A stretch of DNA of 64,000 nucleotides from Pelodictyon phaeoclathratiforme BU-1 (GTDB lineage Bacteria; Bacteroidota; Chlorobiia; Chlorobiales; Chlorobiaceae), in assembly GCF_000020645.1 (NCBI RefSeq), contig NC_011060.1, positions 2,246,501 to 2,310,500 of the forward strand. Direction: 5' to 3'. Shown one piece after another: positions 1 through 9,600 of the stretch (the first letter of the stretch is position 1; each line of letters starts with the position of its first letter). The notes under the pieces are model-generated. The model was not told the DNA's origin, did no database searches, and worked only from the letters and a program-made list of their open reading frames with translations. Position numbers and translations under genes: made by a program.

Positions 1-313
1 ATGATTTATCAGCCTTAAGGTAAACCTCTCCTGTTTGCTTGACATCAAGAATCATCGGAAGCTTCTGACGAACCTCTGAAGCATTCAACTGATATTGATT
101 GATAAAGACCCTCCGCGAAGCATCAATACTGATCACAAGAGCCTTTTCATGCACATCCATTTTCTGATGAGTCGTTTGTGGCGTTTCAACCTTTACACCA
201 TGCGTCATCATGGGAGCGGTTACCATAAAAATGATCAGCAGCACGAGCATGACATCAACAAACGGTGTTACGTTAATATCACTCATCAACCGGCCTTTTC
301 CCGATGTTATCAT
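1..313 (-). CDS. exbD: ExbD/TolR-type biopolymer transport protein (3' end cut by window edge)
   Basis: Reading the minus strand from the ATG at 311-313 gives about 104 residues before the window edge. The N-terminus has the ExbD/TolR signature: a short cytoplasmic stretch (SDINVTPFVDVMLVLLIIFM, residues about 12-31) in which the Asp of PFVDVML is the proton-relay residue of the single membrane helix, followed by a periplasmic domain. In the family, ExbD works with ExbB to pass proton-motive force to a TonB or TolA partner. The start lies 2 bp beyond the exbB stop codon, so the two are almost certainly co-transcribed and translationally coupled. The partner that is energised is not in the window. 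Confidence 0.9.
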   Translation of the reverse strand, partial: MITSGKGRLMSDINVTPFVDVMLVLLIIFMVTAPMMTHGVKVETPQTTHQKMDVHEKALVISIDASRRVFINQYQLNASEVRQKLPMILDVKQTGEVYLKADKS

Positions 314-315
314 AT

Positions 316-975
316 CTACGGTTCGTTAATGAATGCTGAAACAAATTCAGGAGAAAACTCCTCAAGGTCCCGCTCGATCATGCCGATCTGCTGTGCAAAA
401 AAGTTATAGCCCATCACAGCAGGAATAGCCGCAGCAAGGCCTGCTGCCGTAGCAATAAGGGCTTCTGAAATACCGGGAGCAACCGCAGCAAGCGAAGCGG
501 ATTGAGTCATGCCAATGTTCTGAAATGAATTCATAATCCCCCATACCGTGCCAAAAAGTCCGATAAAGGGCGCCGTATTACCAACTGTTGCAAGAAAAGG
601 AACAAGAGTTGACAGCCGCTTGTTTTCCGCATTGACCTCACGTTTCATTGCCCGGGCAATACGGGCTCGCCCCTGCCGGAGATCACTCTTGTCGCCAAGC
701 GACCGGTATTCAATATAACAGGCACGAAAAACCCTTGGCAGTGAACCCGTTCTGAAATTCTCGCATTCCGTAAAAACCTTATCGACATTACTGACTGCAA
801 AAAAATAGTCAAGAAAAAGCCTCGACTCACGCAAGGATTTTCTGAGATAACCAAATTTAAACGCAATGATTGCCCATGATATGACAGAAAATGCAAGAAG
901 AATGGAAAGCACCATCAACACAACCGGTCCGGCATCCGAAAACAGGCCAAAAATCCCGAGTCTGGAATCAAACAT
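316..975 (-). CDS. exbB: ExbB/TolQ/MotA-type proton channel protein
   Basis: 219 aa, the usual length for ExbB/TolQ. It has an N-terminal membrane helix (about residues 14-38) and two further helices in the second half, with the conserved MotA/TolQ/ExbB segment ATVGNTAPFIGLFGTVWGIM (about residues 129-148) and the GISEALIATAAGLAAAIPAV helix after it. Known role of the family: pentameric proton channel around an ExbD dimer in the inner membrane. Directly upstream of exbD. ExbB and TolQ cannot be told apart from sequence alone, and no tolA, tolB or tonB is visible here. Confidence 0.92.
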   Translation of the reverse strand: MFDSRLGIFGLFSDAGPVVLMVLSILLAFSVISWAIIAFKFGYLRKSLRESRLFLDYFFAVSNVDKVFTECENFRTGSLPRVFRACYIEYRSLGDKSDLRQGRARIARAMKREVNAENKRLSTLVPFLATVGNTAPFIGLFGTVWGIMNSFQNIGMTQSASLAAVAPGISEALIATAAGLAAAIPAVMGYNFFAQQIGMIERDLEEFSPEFVSAFINEP

Positions 976-999
976 ACGCGTACAAGCAATTAAAATTCA

Positions 1000-2580
1000 T
1001 TAAAACAGATGAACATTCTGGATAACCACATAGGCTAACGCCGAACCGGAAAGGGCACAAAGCGTATTGACCAGATCATTATTGACCAGAGGGGTGCCTT
1101 TAAGCAACCTGTTTTCAACCAGAACACCATCAGGCGACATACTATGGGTTCTCTCCGTTACCTTTTCACGGATTGGATCAAAATACTGAGCCTGAACAGT
1201 TGCTCCGAAAAAACTGTCAACCAGGCTGGCAAGAAGCCCTGAAAATCCAATAAGAAGAAAAGACTGCAGGACACCGAAATCCATCAACCAACGGACATTG
1301 ATCACCATCGCACTGGCACAGATAAAGAGGGAACCAAGAAAGGCCCCTGAAGTACCTGGTACAGAAACACCACCAGAAGTTCCAACAGGCACCTCTCTGA
1401 AAGTAGTCACTAACCAGGCTTTTGGATTCGGCCACATCGTACCGATTTCCGTCGCCCAGGTATCAGCCTGTACTGCAGCAAGCGTTCCGAGATAGGCAAA
1501 AAAGATTGCAGGATCATTGGTCAACGAAAAAGCAATCATCAGAATCCAGGCTATTCCCCCGTTGGCATAAACCTGACCGGCATCCCGCTGCGACCCTTTT
1601 TCAAAGACCAGATCAAATTTCGCCTTCCGCTTCTTGCCCAATTTCGACAAGACCGACGACAACAGATAAAAGGTTAGAAGCGGAACTGTCCACTCTATCC
1701 CTCCGATACCAAAAATAGTTGTTCCCAGCAAAAATGTGGCCGTTGCCCCGCTGTTATTAAGAAATTTGACCTTGATTGAAAAAACAGCCAAAAGAAAAGC
1801 AAAAAGTCCACCAAGAAGAAAACGCTCAAGAAGAATGGTATGATTCATCTCAAGAACATAGAGCACATAAGCGATAGATACCGGAATAAAAAAATTATCG
1901 AGACCATGGGATAAAAGCGCCTCAACAGCCGTGGCTACAAGAGTAAGAAGAAGCGCAAGCGCTAAAAGCATCAACACCGACTTTCCGGCCAACCCTCCTG
2001 TGAAATTCTCGCTGAATACCATAAGAGCTGCGCTGAGAAGCAAAAAGCTGCTGACAAACATGGTGAGCGATCCCTCGAAAGTCTTGGGGTTTTTAGTCAT
2101 ATGCTCAATGTGCTTTTTACCAACTGAACTGCCAACAAGCGCCGCAAGAGAGTCACTGACGCCCATGACAAGCATAGAGGTCTGTAGTATCCATTTATGA
2201 GACTCCCAGAGAAAAAGAAGCTGAAGCAGAAAAACCAGAGGGAAAAGAAGCGAACCATAACTTTTTACTGCCGGTGACTGAGCGCTCTTCTCTTCAGGCA
2301 GGGCAAGCAGAGAACCAAACCATTGAAATCGAATGTTCAATCCATTAAAACAGAGAAAAATGGATGCTGCAAGCGCAGGATAAAAATTGGAATGGAAATA
2401 GGCCGGTATGAAAAAGATAACAACACCCATCGAGAGGTGAACAATTTTCCTGACAACAAGAGCGCTGACACTGAATTTCCTTGTCAACAGTTCGGCAAGA
2501 ACAACAAAAAGCAGGATAAGGCAGAGCGTCAGGAAAAAGGCTGGAAAATCCTGAGGCAATGGAGCTTGGAGATTCAGCAT
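1000..2580 (-). CDS. Fused phytol kinase-like (VTE5-type) and DUF92 (VTE6-type) membrane protein
   Basis: About 526 aa and very hydrophobic. I take the ATG at 2578-2580; an upstream TTG at 2643 would add 21 residues with little support. The N-terminal half carries marks of CTP-dependent polyprenol/phytol kinases: RKIVHLSMG (about residue 42), then GVSDSLAALVGSSVGKKH and KTFEGSLTMF. The C-terminal half is a DUF92 domain with TWATEIGTMWPNP, VGTSGGVSVPGTSG and DSFFGATVQAQYFDP. In plants and cyanobacteria the two families act in sequence, phytol to phytyl-phosphate (VTE5) and then to phytyl-diphosphate (VTE6). A fusion would salvage phytol, farnesol or similar alcohols from (bacterio)chlorophyll turnover. 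The function is inferred; the substrate is unknown. Confidence 0.75.
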   Translation of the reverse strand: MLNLQAPLPQDFPAFFLTLCLILLFVVLAELLTRKFSVSALVVRKIVHLSMGVVIFFIPAYFHSNFYPALAASIFLCFNGLNIRFQWFGSLLALPEEKSAQSPAVKSYGSLLFPLVFLLQLLFLWESHKWILQTSMLVMGVSDSLAALVGSSVGKKHIEHMTKNPKTFEGSLTMFVSSFLLLSAALMVFSENFTGGLAGKSVLMLLALALLLTLVATAVEALLSHGLDNFFIPVSIAYVLYVLEMNHTILLERFLLGGLFAFLLAVFSIKVKFLNNSGATATFLLGTTIFGIGGIEWTVPLLTFYLLSSVLSKLGKKRKAKFDLVFEKGSQRDAGQVYANGGIAWILMIAFSLTNDPAIFFAYLGTLAAVQADTWATEIGTMWPNPKAWLVTTFREVPVGTSGGVSVPGTSGAFLGSLFICASAMVINVRWLMDFGVLQSFLLIGFSGLLASLVDSFFGATVQAQYFDPIREKVTERTHSMSPDGVLVENRLLKGTPLVNNDLVNTLCALSGSALAYVVIQNVHLF

Positions 2581-2650
2581 GAGTCGATAGTTAATTCTGG
2601 TTGGACAAAAGGTGTAACGATAACGGTACAGAATAAACAGCAAATATCCA

Positions 2651-3032
2651 TCAGATTATAACATTTTTAATGTTTGTTTTAATAAAACTTAAAATGTAAT
2701 TTGCCTCCAGTTTTCGTTTTATACCGAAAAAACCTTTTCCATAAATGTCTGCATTCACATCACAGACCAGATTCTCCAGCAGCAGCGCCGAAACGGCTGC
2801 ACCTTCGAGTGCACCCTTTTCCTGCGGTTTGGCCCCATATTTGTTGAACTCCCTCAATTCCAGGATCGTCATCATGGTCACTGTGGCTGTCCCACTGGTG
2901 AGCGTGTCCGTACTCTGAAACCCAGAGTCGATCCCAAGTCCATTTCTCTCTTTTCAATTGTATGTTCACTGTGGCTTCGGGATCGGCAGCCTCGGGGAAG
3001 ATATCTGTTAATCGCCAAAAAAACTTACTGCC
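2651..3032 (-). pseudogene. Possible small degraded or frameshifted gene of unknown function
   Basis: Two minus-strand reading frames look protein-like one after the other. One, at about 3010-2900, contains FPEAADPEATVNIQLKREKW. The other, at about 2900-2651, contains ELREFNKYGAKPQEKGALEG and SALLLENLVCDVNADIYGKG and ends at a TGA at 2651-2653. Neither has a good start at the right place. A single indel near 2880-2950 would join them into one protein of about 110 residues. I do not recognise the product. The region may also contain the promoter of the divergent ilvD. An alternative is one short real gene (76 aa from a GTG at 2881). Confidence 0.25.
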
Positions 3033-4730
3033 ATGAGATCTGATACCATAAAAACAGGGTTTGAAAAAGCGCCGCACCGCAGTCTTCTTAAAGCTACCGG
3101 TTCTATTGTCTCAAATAATGACTTTAAAAAACCCTTTATCGGGATCTGTAACTCCTATAACGAACTCATCCCGGGCCACTCCCACCTGCAGGAGCTGGGT
3201 CGCATCGCAAAAGAGGAGGTTCGTAAAGCAGGAGGAGTGCCTTTCGAGTTCAATACCATCGGGGTATGCGACGGCATTGCAATGGGCCATATCGGTATGC
3301 GCTACTCGCTTGCAAGCCGTGAACTGATAGCCGACAGTGTCGAAACCGTTGCACAAGCCCACTGCCTCGACGGGCTTGTCTGTATTCCAAACTGCGACAA
3401 AATCACTCCTGGCATGATGATGGCCGCGCTGCGCATCAACATCCCGGTTATCTTTGTCTCCGGCGGCCCCATGAAAGCCGGCCACACCCCTTCAGGTCAA
3501 ACGGTTGACCTGATCTCGGTCTTTGAAGCTGTCGGCCAGTTCAGCGCCGGTAAAATCGGCAACGAAGAACTTGAATCCATTGAAGAGAGCGCCTGCCCGG
3601 GTTGCGGCTCCTGTTCGGGCATGTTCACCGCAAACTCAATGAACTGCCTCAGTGAAGCGCTTGGCTTTGCCCTGCCCGGCAATGGCACCATCCTCGCCAT
3701 TGATCCACGGCGCAACGAGCTGGTCAGAGAGGCCTCCCGCCGCATTATTGATCTCGTTAAAAAAGATATCAAGCCACGCGATATTCTCTCGCGCAACGCC
3801 CTGCTCAACGCTTTTGCCCTTGATTTCGCAATGGGAGGCAGCACCAACACCATCCTGCATACACTCGCCATTGCAAACGAAGCTGAGCTCGATTTTAATT
3901 TTTCTGAGTTGAACGCCCTTTCAGCCAAAACACCCTATATCTGCAAGGTCAGCCCTGCAACAATGGCTGTCCATATCGAAGATGTAGACCGGGCAGGTGG
4001 TGTATCGGCTATCCTTCATGAGCTCAGCAGAATTGACGGACTGCTTGACCTCTCCACCTTAACCGTAACCGGCAAAACACTTGGCGAAAACATCGCCGAC
4101 GCAGAGATTCTTGACTACACCGTCATCAGAAGTATTGACGAACCCTACTCCGCAACGGGCGGCCTTGCCGTTCTTTTCGGAAACCTTGCTCCGCAGGGAG
4201 CCGTGGTCAAAACCGGTGCAGTAGCCCCTGAGATGATGAAGCATACCGGTCCGGCGAAAATCTATGACTGCCAGGACGACGCCATCAAAGGCATTATGGG
4301 TGATGATGTCAAGGCCGGAGATGTGGTCGTGATCCGCTATGAAGGCCCTAAAGGAGGTCCCGGAATGCCGGAAATGCTCTCTCCCACCAGCGCCATCATG
4401 GGCCGCGGGCTTGGAGAGTCGGTTGCACTCATTACCGACGGACGCTTCTCAGGAGGATCAAGAGGAGCCTGTATAGGCCATATTTCTCCCGAAGCTGCCG
4501 AGCGCGGCCCGATTGCCGCTTTGCATAACGGTGACTTAATCACCATTGATATTCCGTCAAGGAGCATCTCGGTCAATCTGACCGAAGAAACGATCAATGA
4601 GCGGCTGGCAGCGCTAAAGCCGTTTGAACCAAAAATAAAAAAAGGATATCTGGCCAGATATGCACAAATGGTCACCTCTGCCAATACCGGAGCAATCCTG
4701 AAAAATCCTGTTTCCTGTGAACCTAAATAA
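3033..4730 (+). CDS. ilvD: Dihydroxy-acid dehydratase
   Basis: 565 aa, normal length for IlvD. It dehydrates 2,3-dihydroxy-isovalerate and 2,3-dihydroxy-3-methylvalerate to the 2-oxo acids of valine/leucine and isoleucine synthesis. Iron-sulfur and Mg ligands are visible: CNSYNELIPGH near residue 39, CDKITPGMMMA at residue 121 and CPGCGSCSGMFTANSMNC near 190. The C-terminal ITDGRFSGGSRG is also present. It opens the plus-strand ilv-leu cluster and its stop lies 7 nt before the preferred ilvB start. No clear Shine-Dalgarno site precedes the ATG. Confidence 0.97.
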   Translation: MRSDTIKTGFEKAPHRSLLKATGSIVSNNDFKKPFIGICNSYNELIPGHSHLQELGRIAKEEVRKAGGVPFEFNTIGVCDGIAMGHIGMRYSLASRELIADSVETVAQAHCLDGLVCIPNCDKITPGMMMAALRINIPVIFVSGGPMKAGHTPSGQTVDLISVFEAVGQFSAGKIGNEELESIEESACPGCGSCSGMFTANSMNCLSEALGFALPGNGTILAIDPRRNELVREASRRIIDLVKKDIKPRDILSRNALLNAFALDFAMGGSTNTILHTLAIANEAELDFNFSELNALSAKTPYICKVSPATMAVHIEDVDRAGGVSAILHELSRIDGLLDLSTLTVTGKTLGENIADAEILDYTVIRSIDEPYSATGGLAVLFGNLAPQGAVVKTGAVAPEMMKHTGPAKIYDCQDDAIKGIMGDDVKAGDVVVIRYEGPKGGPGMPEMLSPTSAIMGRGLGESVALITDGRFSGGSRGACIGHISPEAAERGPIAALHNGDLITIDIPSRSISVNLTEETINERLAALKPFEPKIKKGYLARYAQMVTSANTGAILKNPVSCEPK

Positions 4731-4737
4731 AACAGCC

Positions 4738-6459
4738 ATGCAAGCATCAGGCCAAACACTCAATGGCTCAGAAATATTTTTCGAATGTCTGCGACGTGAA
4801 AACGTTGAATATATTTTCGGCTATCCGGGCGGATCTCTGCTGAAAGTTTACGAGACACTCTATGATATCGAAGACATCAAGCACATTCTGGTCCGTCATG
4901 AACAGGGCGCAACCCACATGGCCGAGGGATATGCCCGCGCCACGGGAAAGCCCGGTGTTGTTCTTGTCACCTCCGGCCCCGGAGCAACAAACACCGTCAC
5001 CGGAATTGCCAACGCCTATATGGACTCCTCTCCAATGGTGGTCTTTACCGGACAGGTTCCCAGCTCACTGATTGGCAACGACGCCTTTCAGGAGGCTGAT
5101 ATTGTGGGCATCACCCGACCGATAACCAAGCACAACTTCCTTGTCAAGGATGTCAGGGAGCTTGCCATAACCATCCGAAAAGCCTTTTTCCTTGCAACAA
5201 ACGGCAGGCCAGGACCGGTTCTTGTTGATATGCCAAAAGACATCCTGAATGCATCATGCCTCTTTCAGTGGCCTGAAACGGTTGATATCCGAGGCTTCAA
5301 ACCAACCCTCAAATGCCACATCAACCAGATTCAAAAGGCGGCGCATAAAATTGCCAATGCAAAACGCCCCCTTCTTTACATCGGTGGCGGGGTTATCAGT
5401 GCGGAAGCATCCGAAGAGCTCCGCGCCTTTGCCATACAGCAGAATATACCGGTCACCATGACCCTTCAGGGGCTTGGTTCCTTTCCCGGAAACCATCCAC
5501 TCAGCATGGGGATGCTCGGCATGCACGGCACCTACTGGGCAAACCGTGCGGTCAATGCCTGTGATCTCCTGATTGCTGTTGGTGCACGCTTCGACGACCG
5601 GGTCACCGGCAAAGTAGATACCTTTGCACCACAGGCATACAAGATCCATAATGACATCGACCCCACCAACGTTGACAAAAACGTCAAGGTTGACCTGCCC
5701 ATTGTTGGTGACGCAAAACACTTTCTCTCTTCACTCATCGAAGAGATGCCCGACACGGTCGAAGAGCGCACAGCATGGCTTGCCCAAATCCATGAGTGGC
5801 AGGAGATGTGCCCGCTGACCTACAAAAGCGATGACAACGAGCTCAGAACCGAATTTGTTATTGACGAAGTTTCAAAACAAACCCAGGGCAACGCCGTAGT
5901 AGTCACCGATGTAGGCCAGCATCAGATGTGGACTTCGCAGTTCTATACCTTCATCAATCCACGATCGATCATCACCAGCGGTGGACTCGGCACCATGGGC
6001 TACGGCTTGCCTGCTGCCATCGGAGCCGCCTACGGCATTACGGATCGCCCGGTTGTTCTCTTCAGCGGAGATGGAGGCTTTATGATGAATGTCCAGGAGC
6101 TTGTTACAGCGGTACATGGTAAAGTCCCGATAAAGATCTTCCTGATCAACAACAGCTTTCTCGGTATGGTCCGCCAGTGGCAAGAGCTTTTCCACCAGGA
6201 AAAATACTCCTTTACCGATATTGGCGACAGCAACCCCGACTTTGTCAAGGTTGCTGAAGCATTCGGCTGCAAGGCCATCATGGCCGACAATCCTGATCGT
6301 GCCAGAGAGGCGATCAAGGAGGCGCTTGCCTGGAACGAAGGGCCGGTTCTTGTTGATTTCAGGGTTTTCAAAAAAGATATGGTCTTCCCTATGGTTCCCG
6401 CCGGAGGCTCAATTTCAGATATGCTCCTGGAACGGTTGAATCCAAAAACAATGGTCTGA
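4738..6459 (+). CDS. ilvB: Acetolactate synthase large (catalytic) subunit
   Basis: 573 aa from the ATG at 4738; a GTG at 4717 would add 7 residues and overlap ilvD by 14 nt. A ThDP enzyme that condenses pyruvate with pyruvate or 2-oxobutanoate. It has the ThDP glutamate region (HEQGATHMAEGYARATGKPG), FAD-binding middle domain residues (ARFDDRVTGK) and the C-terminal ThDP motif SGDGGFMMNVQEL...FLINN. It is followed by a large hairpin (6470-6521) and then, unusually, by a sensor kinase; the regulatory subunit ilvN comes about 3.9 kb later. Confidence 0.97.
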   Translation: MQASGQTLNGSEIFFECLRRENVEYIFGYPGGSLLKVYETLYDIEDIKHILVRHEQGATHMAEGYARATGKPGVVLVTSGPGATNTVTGIANAYMDSSPMVVFTGQVPSSLIGNDAFQEADIVGITRPITKHNFLVKDVRELAITIRKAFFLATNGRPGPVLVDMPKDILNASCLFQWPETVDIRGFKPTLKCHINQIQKAAHKIANAKRPLLYIGGGVISAEASEELRAFAIQQNIPVTMTLQGLGSFPGNHPLSMGMLGMHGTYWANRAVNACDLLIAVGARFDDRVTGKVDTFAPQAYKIHNDIDPTNVDKNVKVDLPIVGDAKHFLSSLIEEMPDTVEERTAWLAQIHEWQEMCPLTYKSDDNELRTEFVIDEVSKQTQGNAVVVTDVGQHQMWTSQFYTFINPRSIITSGGLGTMGYGLPAAIGAAYGITDRPVVLFSGDGGFMMNVQELVTAVHGKVPIKIFLINNSFLGMVRQWQELFHQEKYSFTDIGDSNPDFVKVAEAFGCKAIMADNPDRAREAIKEALAWNEGPVLVDFRVFKKDMVFPMVPAGGSISDMLLERLNPKTMV

Positions 6460-6469
6460 ACCAGATTCT

Positions 6470-6521
6470 GAAGAGGACTGCGAGTAAGAGAACACCGCAG
6501 GGTAAACTCGCAGCCCTCTTC
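6470..6521 (+). terminator. Hairpin after ilvB, no T-tract
   Basis: Two-part stem: GAAGAGG (6470-6476) pairs with CCTCTTC (6515-6521), and CTGCGAGT (6478-6485) pairs with ACTCGCAG (6506-6513), with one bulged base on each side. The loop is about 20 nt. No run of T follows, so it may be a processing or attenuation hairpin rather than a classical intrinsic terminator. Confidence 0.5.
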
Positions 6522-6698
6522 ATCTGATAACGAACTGAACAACCACCATCTCAGCCAACCACCCGCCAACTTTGGGAATTGCTTTGTGAATTACTTATAG
6601 TTAAAATCAGTCAACGAGTTACTGATTGTGCTGTAATGTATAAAAATGGTAATACGCATCGGGTTCCAGATGCGTAAACAGATTTTGCCAACAAAACG

Positions 6699-9600
6699 AT
6701 GTGCACAACAAATTCCCTTCCGGAGAGCAAGCTGGCCAACGATCCGGTTTTTGCATTGCTGGAGTCCCTTCCTGAAGAAGCTCTTCTCATCGACCCAAAC
6801 GGCATAATTCTTACTGCCAACACCCTGTTTGCCGCACGTTTCAGCATCTCTGCAGAGGAGTGCATCGGCTCTGTAGTCTATGATTTGATTGCAACCATAC
6901 TGCAAATTCCAGAACAGGCGTTTCACTACAAAGAAAAGATTGGAGAGGTACTTCGCCTGGGCAAACGAATGGTTTTTGAAGATGGAAAAGGGAATTTGAA
7001 TTGGAAATTTACCATTAATCCCGTCTTGTCACCGGAAGGGACGATCACTCGATTGTTCATCACCATTGCAGATATCTCCCGGCAAAAACAGAAGGAGACA
7101 AGGTTCAATGAATGCAAGGTAAAGTTTAACCAGGCCCTTGAAGCTGCACGAGCGGGCGTCTGGGAATGGGACTTGACAACGAACGATAATATCTGGTCGG
7201 ACGAAATATGGCCGTTATACGGGCTGGAGCCAACCAATAATAATCCCTCCTTCCATCTCTGGGCAAGTGTCATTCATCCTGAAGATCGTGACTCTGTCAT
7301 AAGCGCTGTTACTGAAGCCGCAAAATGTGACGCCGAGCTGAACATTGAATATCGCGTCTGTTATCCCGACGGCTCCATGCACTGGCTGATGTCCCGAGGC
7401 AAACCCTTGCATGACCTCAACGGCAGGACAGTGCGCTACATCGGAACGATTATTGATATCACCAAACGCAAGGAGTTTCAGGAGAGGCTTCTTGCCGCCA
7501 ATGAGCGAATGCATTTTATTCTGGCCGCGACCAGTTCCGGTACCTGGGAACATGATATAACCACAAATACCAATATCTGGTCAGATGAAATATGGAGTCT
7601 CTACGGGCTTAAACCAAACAGTGTTGAACTGAACTATGAAAGCTGGATAAACACCATTATCCCGGAAGAGAGGGAACGAGTGAGACAAGCCACCATTGAT
7701 GCCGTAAATAAGGGTTGCGAGTTCATTTGTTCCTGGCGTATTCCCGGAGCTGATGGAGCAGTACGATGGCTCATGTCGAAAGGAACTCCGGTAAAAGATT
7801 CCGAAGGAAAAATAGTTCGGTATGCCGGTATCATGATTGACATCACTGATCAAAAACAGAGGGATGATGCACTCAAAGAGAGCGAAAATCGCTTCAGGAT
7901 GGTGTTTGAAAAGCATTCATCGATCATGCTCGTTATTGAGCCCGATACGGGCAGAATCATAGACGTGAATCAAGCGGCTGTCAACTTTTACAAGTGGCCA
8001 ACTGAAACGCTCAAACAGATGACCATCCGGCAGATCACTACAGAGCCGTTTGAGAGCAGACAGAACCAGACCCATCAGATAGCCGATGGCTCAATACGTG
8101 ATGTTGAAGTGTACAGTTGCTTGATTCCATTTGGTGAAAAGGAAATACTCTATGCCATCATGAACGACATCACGGAGCGCAAAAAGGTTGAACAGGCGCT
8201 AGCCGTAAGTGAAAAAATGTTTCGTTCCATTACCGAACAAATTTCCGAGATCGTTTTTATTACGGATCAAAGTGGAATTACAACCTATGTCTCACCTGCT
8301 GTTGAAACAATTTCCGGCTATAAAGCTGATGAGGTGATTGGTCATCGCTTTGTCGAGTTTATGGCTGAAGAGGACATTGAGAGGGCGATCAGCTCGTTTC
8401 AGAATGGGTTGATGATGCAGGTGGATGAAGTGCTCGAATTCCGCTACAGAAAAAAAGATCGCTCTCTCTTTTACGCAGAAATTCATGTGCAATTTTATAA
8501 GCATGAAGGATTTATCGGATATATCGGATTGATACGCGACATTACAGAACGAAAAAAATATGAGCAGGAGTTAATCGAAAGCAGACAGCTTCTCAAGAGT
8601 ATCTATAATCAGGTCAATTACGCCATTTTTGTTGTCGACATTTTAACGGATGGCACTTACCGCTATAACTCCATTAACCCGCTCAGTGAGCAAATATCGG
8701 GCGTCACAAGTAATGAACTCGCCGGAAAAACACCTGAGCAATTCTTTCCTCCCCCTATTGCCAAATCGGTTACTCAGCACTATAACGACTGTATCCGTGA
8801 AAACAAGATCATTCACTATGAAGAGTCCATGATGTTTCATGGCAAAAGCTCTTTATGGGAGACCGTGCTGAACCCTGTTCGTAATGAAAACGGAGCTATT
8901 TTCAGAATTATCGGCACCAGCGTAGATATCACGGAACGCCGCCAAATCGAAGAGCAGAGAGCGGAACTTTCCGTTCAACTTCAACAGTCACAGAAAATGG
9001 AGATGGTCGGACGACTGGCTGGAGGTATCGCTCATGATTTCAATAATATGCTGACGGTTATTCTTGGTCATTCAGAAATGGCCATGGAAACGAGTGACCC
9101 CACACTGAAAACCTATGCCCAGTTTGTTGCTATCCACCAGGCGGCAACCCACTCTGCAAATCTGACCCGGCAACTGCTTGCTTTTGCCCGAAAACAGGTT
9201 GTCTCTCCAAAAATTGTTGAACTGAACACGGCGATTACAGAGATGCTTCCCATGTTGAGGCGTCTCATCGGTGAAAATATCATGCTGACCTGGATTCCGG
9301 AATGCAAAAATTGCTATATCAAAATTGATCCATCACAGATCGACCAGATTCTTGTCAATCTCTGTATCAATGCACGTGACGCTATAACTGGCAATGGCAG
9401 AATCACTATCGATAACCGTTGTGTCACTCTGCCTGAAATCCCCTGTGAAACCGATAAAACTGCGTGTCACTCCGCAGACTATGTCTCACTTTCTGTACAT
9501 GATGATGGATGTGGTATTGAACCAAACGATCTTCAACATATTTTTGAGCCCTTTTTCACCACAAAAGAGAGTGGAAAAGGCACTGGACTCGGTCTTTCAA

